A DNA stretch of 13,198 nucleotides from Fidelibacterota bacterium (lineage in GTDB: Bacteria > Fidelibacterota > UBA2242). The notes beneath the pieces are model-generated. The model saw only the letters and a program-made list of their open reading frames with translations. It was not told the origin of the DNA and did not search any database. Within the stretch, counting starts at the first letter, position 1, and the number at the start of each line of letters is the position of its first letter. The translations under genes and the position numbers were made by a program. This document shows positions 8,385 to 13,198 of this stretch, one piece after another. The DNA lies in NCBI GenBank assembly GCA_003527965.1, contig DPVY01000139.1, positions 1 through 13,198 on the forward strand, given 5' to 3'.

Positions 8385-8402
8385 CTTAGAGAGGTCTCTA
8401 AG
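8385..8402. promoter_or_regulatory. 18-bp perfect palindrome in symporter-operon leader (operator or hairpin candidate)
   Basis: CTTAGAGA-GG-TCTCTAAG is a perfect 8-bp inverted repeat with a 2-bp centre. It lies about 50 nt downstream of the predicted transcription start. As DNA it looks like a dimeric repressor operator; as RNA it could form a 7-bp stem with a 4-nt loop. No T-run follows, so it is not an intrinsic terminator. Confidence 0.5.
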
Positions 8403-8449
8403 ATGAACGATACACATAAACACATTTTATCTTTGGAACAAAACTATCT

Positions 8450-8478
8450 ATTATATCAAAACAGATTGCCTTGTCAGG
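8450..8478 (-). promoter_or_regulatory. Sigma-70-type promoter of the symporter/VTC/CotH operon
   Basis: On the minus strand, CTGACA (8478-8473) and TATAAT (8455-8450) are separated by exactly 17 nt. A TG one base upstream of the -10 gives an extended -10 (TGATATAAT). Five of six bases match the -35 consensus and six of six the -10. Transcription should start near 8443, leaving a leader of about 184 nt before the ATG. Confidence 0.72.
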
Positions 8479-8515
8479 AAAAAATTCAAATTGATGCGGA
8501 TTATCAACGAGTTTA

Positions 8516-8532
8516 GTTATTAAATTAATAAC
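8516..8532. promoter_or_regulatory. 17-bp AT-rich palindrome upstream of the symporter-operon promoter
   Basis: GTTATTAA-A-TTAATAAC is a perfect 8-bp inverted repeat with a 1-bp centre. Its centre is 69 bp upstream of the -10 element, near -81 from the predicted start, a usual place for an activator site. A close relative lies at the same offset from the sensory-operon promoter. In AT-rich DNA such repeats can arise by chance. Confidence 0.45.
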
Positions 8533-8589
8533 CCCCGCTTATCATTTTATAAACTTTTTAAGGAAAGTCTAGCACATAACAGCTGAGAA

Positions 8590-10029
8590 CTATTTTAGCC
8601 CCAGCTCTTTAGAGATACGGAAATAATTCGGCGGAGCCAGATCCAGTTTCCGGGAAGCTTCCGCATCGGTTCTGCAGTGTCCCCTGACATATTGAATATA
8701 TTCTTTGCGAAACTTCCGCTCGACCTCTTTAAGAGGCAAGATATGATCTTTATCAAAGTTAAACGGCTGTTTTTCTTTAACCGCCATTCTCATCCCGATT
8801 GCACTAACAACGGCATCATTGCTGATATAATCCCGGCTTAGAAACAACGTTCTCTGTACTACATTCTGAAGTTGGCGGACATTGCCGGGCCAGGAATAAT
8901 CTACGAGAATATCCATAGCGCCTTTTTCAAATTCCGGTATTGGTTGTCCCATCTCCCGGCTGTATCGATTTATATAATAATCAACTAACAGAGGGATATC
9001 TTCTTTACGCTCCTCAAGTGAAGGCACATAAATCTGCAAAACATTTAAGCGGTAAAACAGATCTTCACGAAACTCACTGTTTTCTACCATTTTTTCAAGG
9101 TCTTTATTGGTCGCTGAAATAACCCTGACATTGACCTCATAGCTTTTATTACGACCAATTTTATCAATCTGCCCCTCTTGAAGTACTCTTAACAATTTTG
9201 ACTGGGCGGATAAAGGAAACTCGGAAATCTCGTCCAAAAAAATAGTGCCCCGGTTAGCCTGTTCAAATAGTCCCGGCCGGTATTCATGGGCGCCGGTAAA
9301 TGACCCTTTTTCAAATCCAAACAGCTCACTTTCGATCAGCTCCCGGGGAATACTCCCACAATTTATTGGCACAAAATTCTCCAGATTCCGGCTGCCAAGA
9401 TAATGAATATTGGCGGCAACAAGTTCTTTACCCGTTCCTGATTTTCCATATATCAACACGCTGGCATTGGTATCGGCAAACTGGCGAATCTGATCTTTTA
9501 ACTTGCGGATCGCCGGCGATTCACCGATAATCATCTTACTATTTAAAATATCGCGGACATTTTTACTTAATCGTTTTTTAGAATCAAGATGGTCTTTTTT
9601 CAATTGTTTTTTCTCATAGGCATTGACAATACTAAGAATAAAATCTGTAGGTTGATAAATATAATCTTCAATATCACCGGGATATTTCGTACAAAACCAA
9701 AAGGCGCCCGCTTGAATCAACCGATTGGCAAAATCAAAATCCGTTTGATGAATGGTCATCTTGGTGATAACAATAATCTGGGTTAAGGGACTGATATTTT
9801 TTATCTCTCTGATTAATTCTTCGCCCAAGAGCCCACCGGCAATTTGAAAGTCCATAATGACGACATCATAGAAATTCTTCTTTTTGGAAATCAGATTGAG
9901 TGCATCAACACCACTGGACACAATATCGGAAATATTAATCTTTTCATAGGGTTTGACGGTATTTTTAATCCGCCGTACATCAAATTCTTCGTCTTCAATT
10001 AGTAATATCTGAATTGGATTGGAAATCAT
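8590..10029 (-). CDS. Sigma-54-dependent response regulator (REC-AAA+-Fis HTH)
   Basis: This 479-residue NtrC-type enhancer-binding protein is the likely output of the adjacent histidine kinase. The receiver domain (about 5-140) has acidic residues E12-D13-E14, a phospho-acceptor D60 (VVIMDF) and the conserved lysine K115. The AAA+ domain (about 165-400) has Walker A GKSGTGKE (195-202), the sigma-54 contact loop as GSFTGA (242-247; the usual form is GAFTGA), Walker B GTIFLDEI (261-268), the arginine-finger region REDLFYRL (321-328) and SWPGNVRQL (379-387). A short Fis-type helix-turn-helix ends the protein (about 452-479). The receiver has a small extra stretch after K115 (PGDIEDYIYQPTD). An AAGGAT element about 11 nt before the ATG and a 17-nt gap to the kinase gene indicate one operon. 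Neither promoter visible here looks sigma-54-dependent, so its targets may lie elsewhere. Confidence 0.95.
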   Translation of the reverse strand: MISNPIQILLIEDEEFDVRRIKNTVKPYEKINISDIVSSGVDALNLISKKKNFYDVVIMDFQIAGGLLGEELIREIKNISPLTQIIVITKMTIHQTDFDFANRLIQAGAFWFCTKYPGDIEDYIYQPTDFILSIVNAYEKKQLKKDHLDSKKRLSKNVRDILNSKMIIGESPAIRKLKDQIRQFADTNASVLIYGKSGTGKELVAANIHYLGSRNLENFVPINCGSIPRELIESELFGFEKGSFTGAHEYRPGLFEQANRGTIFLDEISEFPLSAQSKLLRVLQEGQIDKIGRNKSYEVNVRVISATNKDLEKMVENSEFREDLFYRLNVLQIYVPSLEERKEDIPLLVDYYINRYSREMGQPIPEFEKGAMDILVDYSWPGNVRQLQNVVQRTLFLSRDYISNDAVVSAIGMRMAVKEKQPFNFDKDHILPLKEVERKFRKEYIQYVRGHCRTDAEASRKLDLAPPNYFRISKELGLK

Positions 10030-10046
10030 CTTTTATTCTATCCTTA

Positions 10047-11519
10047 TTAATTATTGGGAATTTTGACAATCAGCGCACAACCGCCACTCGCCAGATTCAT
10101 TGCATCCAGCGTCCAGCCGCAACGCTTCGTGCCTAGCTCATACGCGATATAACAACCATATCCGGAATTTTTCGTGTTTGTACTGGTGGATGTATGTTCA
10201 AGAAATATATTTTTAATTCCTTCCTCATTCCGGTTTAACAATTCAGGAGAAATACCGTCTCCGTCATCCATTATAGCTATTTCCGAATAATTTTCAGATT
10301 CATGATACTCTGTCCGGATGGTAATTGTGATATTTTTTCCTTTATTGTGATCAATACTATTTTGAATCAGGGGTTCGAGAATTTCCCAGATTACGTATTC
10401 ATTTATATGTACTTTGGGTAATTTTTTATCCAGATTCAGATCAAATACATAGGCAGTGTGTTCTCTATAAACACGCTTAAACAAATATGTCACCAAAAAT
10501 TCGATCACTTCGTTAATATCCGTATTGAATAACTGATTCCGGATCGTGTGAACCGGTGGTTCATACCACTTCATATCGTAGATAACCCGGGAAATAAAAC
10601 TTGAATATCGGTTAACAATGTATTTGAATCTATCAATATTTTTATCTGTCAACAAGCGCAGTTCATCTTTGATGAATCCCATGATCTTTTCGGCTTTGTG
10701 GTGAGCATGATATATGCGCTTGGTAAAAAGCGCCTCTTTCTGATGGGTAATATCCTTTTTAATCTGTTGCTCCCGCTCTTTGAATAGCAGCTCCTGAGCT
10801 AAATCACGTTCTTTTACAGTATAAGATGTAAGGTAAAACATAGCCAACAGTCCAAAGAGAATCAGAGCCGTAAAAATAATCCCGGTTTCATCATAAACTG
10901 TTGAAATTTCCCGGGTGATATTGCTGACATCCGGCGTTATTTTCATATAAACAACGCCCTCGTATTCTCCTTTCGGCACTAAGGGCACAAGAACATGAAA
11001 GGATTGAATATTATCCCAATTGCAAAATATCTGTTCCGTGTCTTCTATTTCCCGGGCAATTTGCTGATAACGGTGAATCGCCTCATTATAAAACCATTTG
11101 TCGTGTCCTTCCGGAATTTCATGGTTAAAAATGAAATTATAGAGCCATATTCCATCGTCAATAGCAAAGGTTTTACCTTCCGATGTAAATACCAGGCACA
11201 ATTCATCTACATTTTGTTGCAGGGTTTGTTGATTCAGAATAATATCGAAAGCCTGAATGATATTCTTATGTGCCTCCTCTGTTTTCGCGGGATTTACCAG
11301 AGTCTGCTCCAATAGTAATTCCAACGAGGTTGTTGTCAAATTCGCCAAACGAATTGCGGAATCTTTTCGATAAAGATCCATGGTCTGTTCAACCAGATTT
11401 TTACTGGAAGCTTTATACAAATAAGATAAGATTACCTGAAAGGTTGCCAGAATAATAAACAGAATAATAAAATGCCGTATTTCAAATCGATAATCTTTTA
11501 GTTTTTTCAGTATAGCCAT
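10047..11519 (-). CDS. Two-transmembrane sensor histidine kinase
   Basis: This 490-residue inner-membrane kinase has transmembrane helices at about 17-35 and 213-231, enclosing an extracytoplasmic sensor domain of about 175 residues that I do not recognise confidently (a dCache- or PAS-like fold is possible). A signalling helix (235-262) leads to a dimerisation region with candidate phospho-histidines H271, H273 or H274 in IYHAHHKAEKIM; this is not the common SHELRTPL box. The ATPase domain has an N-box (EPLIQNSIDHN, N387), a G1 box (DDGDGI, 418-423) and a G2 box (SGYGCYIAYEL, 452-462). It starts 8 nt after the solute-binding-protein stop without a clear ribosome site, so coupled translation is likely. 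The response-regulator gene follows after 17 nt. The ligand is probably presented by the neighbouring binding protein, an inference from gene order. Confidence 0.92.
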   Translation of the reverse strand: MAILKKLKDYRFEIRHFIILFIILATFQVILSYLYKASSKNLVEQTMDLYRKDSAIRLANLTTTSLELLLEQTLVNPAKTEEAHKNIIQAFDIILNQQTLQQNVDELCLVFTSEGKTFAIDDGIWLYNFIFNHEIPEGHDKWFYNEAIHRYQQIAREIEDTEQIFCNWDNIQSFHVLVPLVPKGEYEGVVYMKITPDVSNITREISTVYDETGIIFTALILFGLLAMFYLTSYTVKERDLAQELLFKEREQQIKKDITHQKEALFTKRIYHAHHKAEKIMGFIKDELRLLTDKNIDRFKYIVNRYSSFISRVIYDMKWYEPPVHTIRNQLFNTDINEVIEFLVTYLFKRVYREHTAYVFDLNLDKKLPKVHINEYVIWEILEPLIQNSIDHNKGKNITITIRTEYHESENYSEIAIMDDGDGISPELLNRNEEGIKNIFLEHTSTSTNTKNSGYGCYIAYELGTKRCGWTLDAMNLASGGCALIVKIPNN

Positions 11520-11527
11520 AATGATTA

Positions 11528-12835
11528 CTAACGAAGAAAAAGCTGATCAGACTCAATCGTTTCTTCTGTCTGTCGAAGAGCCTCTTCTACAGATATCTCT
11601 TTTTTTAACACTTTATTCAAATAAAAAGATAAAATATCAGAGATTTTAGTATAATTGCGTAGCATAGGCCGGTGAATTCCCGACTTTATCATCTCTTCGA
11701 GATAATTGATATAAGGATGACTCGCCCTTATTTCAGGGTCATCGTATATACTGCTCAGGATAGGTAAATATCCGGAGGTTTCAAACAGAATTTTCTGCGC
11801 CTCTTCCGAAACTACATACTCCAAAAAACAGTAGGCTTCCGGTTTTTTGGTCGAATATTTGGAGATCATCAGATTCCAACCGCCAAAAACGGTCACAGGA
11901 CTATGGCGCCCAAAGTGAGGCAGATAGGCAACACCCAAATTTTTTACCTTAACCGAGTCGTCACTGTTAACCGGCATATCCTTCAGAAAACTGGACCATC
12001 CCCTGAAAAAGGGAGCATCATTTTTCAGGGCGAAAAAATAGGATTCCCGTTCATTAAACGAAGCGACCTGCGGCGGTGAAAATCCATATTTCTCAATCAG
12101 GTCCAACATGAATTGAGCGCTGCGGCGCCCCTCCTCGGTATTAATCGTCAATTTTCCATCACGGTAGAGGCTCCCGCCCATACTCCCCAGAATTTCCAGA
12201 TAATTGCAAACCAGCCCCTCGTAACTATCACCCTGATAAAGATAATAGGGGTTCTGCAAATTCCGATTTTTACCCAATTCAATCAGTTCCTCCCAGGAGA
12301 TTGACGCCTTTAACTTGCCAGCAACATTTTTATCTAACAAGTCCTTTCGGTAATATAACACCCCGATATCGATATAAAGGGGAATCCCTATCAGCATATT
12401 CTCATGATAGCAAGTCGTTAGCGCCTGGGGGAGGATTCTGGATAAATCGGTTTTCATGAAGTATTTTGCCAGCGGCTCACCCCATTTTGCGAATCGCGGT
12501 ACCCAAATCTGATCTACTGCAAAGATATCAATCCGGCTGCTTCCACTACGCAGCGACCTTGCGAGTAATTCCTTGCGCTCGTTGGTTGTAAATTTTGAAA
12601 AAGGTAAATCAACAGGAATAATTTCAATCGAACCGGCATATATCTTATTGAAATTAGCAATTATCTTTAAATGAGCTGCAGACATATTATCGGCAAAATA
12701 GATTCGCGTGGGTTCTTTGGTAATAAAACGGTCTTTATTAAGAGATACAAGATTAAATACAAGGGCAACAATTATGGCAAATATGAACATTGTAAACAGT
12801 ATGCTGTATTTTTCTCCGCGCCCCTGTCTACTCAT
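11528..12835 (-). CDS. Membrane-tethered family-1 extracellular solute-binding protein
   Basis: This 435-residue protein resembles the sugar-type substrate-binding proteins of ABC importers. Visible landmarks are DIFAVDQIWVPRFAKWG (103-119), LIGIPLYIDIGVLYYRKDLL (148-167), SWEEL (180-184), FGGWNLMISKYSTKKPEAY and YVVSEEAQKILFETSGYLP. The N-terminus has a hydrophobic segment (about 11-32) with neither a lipobox cysteine nor a clear signal-peptidase site, so it is probably an anchored periplasmic domain. No ABC permease or ATPase gene is present; histidine-kinase and response-regulator genes follow at once (8-nt gap). This arrangement points to a periplasmic co-sensor that hands a ligand signal to the kinase, as in known three-component systems such as HptRSA or XylFII-LytS. 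A carbohydrate ligand is likely but not determinable. The ribosome site (GAGAA next to the ATG) is weak. Confidence 0.9.
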   Translation of the reverse strand: MSRQGRGEKYSILFTMFIFAIIVALVFNLVSLNKDRFITKEPTRIYFADNMSAAHLKIIANFNKIYAGSIEIIPVDLPFSKFTTNERKELLARSLRSGSSRIDIFAVDQIWVPRFAKWGEPLAKYFMKTDLSRILPQALTTCYHENMLIGIPLYIDIGVLYYRKDLLDKNVAGKLKASISWEELIELGKNRNLQNPYYLYQGDSYEGLVCNYLEILGSMGGSLYRDGKLTINTEEGRRSAQFMLDLIEKYGFSPPQVASFNERESYFFALKNDAPFFRGWSSFLKDMPVNSDDSVKVKNLGVAYLPHFGRHSPVTVFGGWNLMISKYSTKKPEAYCFLEYVVSEEAQKILFETSGYLPILSSIYDDPEIRASHPYINYLEEMIKSGIHRPMLRNYTKISDILSFYLNKVLKKEISVEEALRQTEETIESDQLFLR

Positions 12836-12875
12836 TTTCTCGGATTTATTTGTAATTGTTCAAAACCTTCTACTT

Positions 12876-12903
12876 ATTAAATCAAAAGCCCAGACTACCT
12901 CAG
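12876..12903 (-). promoter_or_regulatory. Extended -10 promoter of the SBP/kinase/regulator operon
   Basis: On the minus strand TGATTTAAT gives an extended -10 with hexamer TTTAAT (12881-12876); a weak -35, CTGAGG (12903-12898), lies 16 nt upstream. The 18 bases starting TTTTGAT match those at the symporter-operon promoter at 15 positions. The start would be near 12869, giving a leader of about 34 nt. Confidence 0.55.
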
Positions 12904-12942
12904 ATTAATTTACAGCGTGATCGTGGATAATCCAAAATGAAT

Positions 12943-12959
12943 ATTATTAAAATGATAAT
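12943..12959. promoter_or_regulatory. AT-rich imperfect inverted repeat upstream of the sensory-operon promoter
   Basis: TTATTAAAATGATAA (12944-12958) matches the core of the palindrome at 8517-8531 at 13 of 15 positions. Its centre lies 70 bp upstream of the -10 element, against 69 bp for the other site. It is a candidate shared activator site, although AT-rich sequence makes chance matches likely. Confidence 0.35.
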
Positions 12960-12986
12960 GTGTTATATGGGTGTTGTTAACAGGTC

Positions 12987-13198
12987 TTACGGATTCACCG
13001 GATCGTTAACTCCAACCAAAACCCGTTTTTTTGTTTTCAGAGCTTCATTTTTAATCGACTCTGACGCCCCTTGTTGCCTTAATATCCGGTCACAGGCTTC
13101 AATAATCTCGGCACGGTTATACGAAAAGGCAAACCATCCCAGTGTTTCCAGACAGGCAACCCGCAGTTTCGGGACTTCCTGTATATCCACAGCTCGTT
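12987..13198 (-). CDS. C-terminal fragment of a HEAT-repeat-like protein
   Basis: The frame runs in from the right edge without a start, so only the last 70 residues are visible; a GTG at 13190 is internal, not the start. The pattern VPKLRVACLETLGWFAF followed by RAEIIEACDRIL and SESIKNEALKTKKRV looks like one to two HEAT/PBS-lyase-type helical repeats, which usually mediate protein contacts. The tail VGVNDPVNP is not helical. No terminator is evident in the 151 nt between its stop and the solute-binding-protein gene. With so little of the gene present, its function cannot be assigned, and it may form part of a different transcription unit. Confidence 0.6.
   Translation of the reverse strand, partial: RAVDIQEVPKLRVACLETLGWFAFSYNRAEIIEACDRILRQQGASESIKNEALKTKKRVLVGVNDPVNP

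Larger units (their letters stand above)
8260..8589. other. Intergenic region between the two operons (330 bp)
   Basis: This is the only gene-free stretch over 300 bases. On the minus strand it contains, in order of transcription: an AT-rich tail after the response-regulator stop, with no GC-rich stem plus T-run; a 17-bp palindrome (8516-8532); a strong promoter (8450-8478); a leader of about 184 nt carrying an 18-bp palindrome (8385-8402); and a three-codon minigene just before the symporter gene. I found no RNA gene and no sigma-54 -24/-12 pair (GG-N10-GC) on the minus strand. The lack of a visible terminator leaves open read-through from the sensory operon. Confidence 0.75.

Noticed and set aside
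8378..8425. 15-codon upstream open frame in the symporter leader (starts MCLCVSF)
   Set aside because: It has no good ribosome site, ends far from the next gene and simply spans the palindrome; likely chance.
8490..8589. Intrinsic terminator after the response regulator
   Set aside because: The only stem-capable sequence is the AT-rich palindrome at 8516-8532, without a GC-rich stem or T-run.
12671..12908. Overlapping plus-strand short open frames near the solute-binding-protein start
   Set aside because: They are antisense to the N-terminus and promoter of that gene, and their two overlapping frames encode nothing recognisable.
12987..13190. GTG at 13190 as the start of a 67-residue gene
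   Set aside because: The frame stays open to the window edge, and the HEAT-like repeat is already under way, so this is a fragment of a longer gene.
1..13198. CRISPR arrays, insertion sequences, tRNA or rRNA genes
   Set aside because: No direct-repeat arrays, transposase motifs or cloverleaf/rRNA segments were seen; nearly all sequence is covered by intact genes.

Overview
All genes in this window lie on the minus strand, so transcription runs from position 13198 towards 1. The window suggests a Gram-negative bacterium of the FCB type (KSB1, Calditrichota or Marinimicrobia-like). This is inferred from a lipoprotein GH3 enzyme, a lamin-tail/CotH secreted protein, an SGLT-like symporter and base composition that looks moderately AT-rich by eye; no marker gene fixes the taxon.

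Region 1 (12987-13198) is the C-terminal tail of a HEAT-repeat-like protein. Region 2 (12835 down to 8590) is a compact three-gene sensory operon. It encodes a membrane-tethered family-1 solute-binding protein, a two-transmembrane sensor histidine kinase, and a sigma-54-type response regulator (REC-AAA+-Fis HTH). No permease genes accompany the binding protein, so it is probably a co-sensor, making a three-component system. A good extended -10 promoter lies just upstream.

Region 3 (8260-8589) is the only long intergenic stretch. It holds a strong promoter reading into the second operon, an AT-rich palindrome upstream of it, an 18-bp palindrome in the roughly 184-nt leader, and a three-codon minigene ahead of the first gene. 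I saw no convincing intrinsic terminator after the response regulator.

Region 4 (8259 down to 1) is a tightly packed operon. In order it encodes an SGLT-like sodium/sugar symporter, an HlyD-like membrane-fusion protein, a VTC-domain polyphosphate polymerase, a DUF4956 membrane protein, a GH3 beta-glucosidase lipoprotein, and a secreted lamin-tail/CotH-kinase protein cut by the window edge. VTC, DUF4956 and CotH are known neighbours in bacteria. The HlyD-like protein, joined to VTC by a 1-nt gap, suggests an envelope-spanning system that makes and handles polyphosphate and possibly phosphorylates surface proteins or glycans. Its pairing with a sugar transporter and glucosidase, and with a solute-sensing operon whose promoter has matching architecture, suggests carbohydrate-responsive control. 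The joint function is inference.
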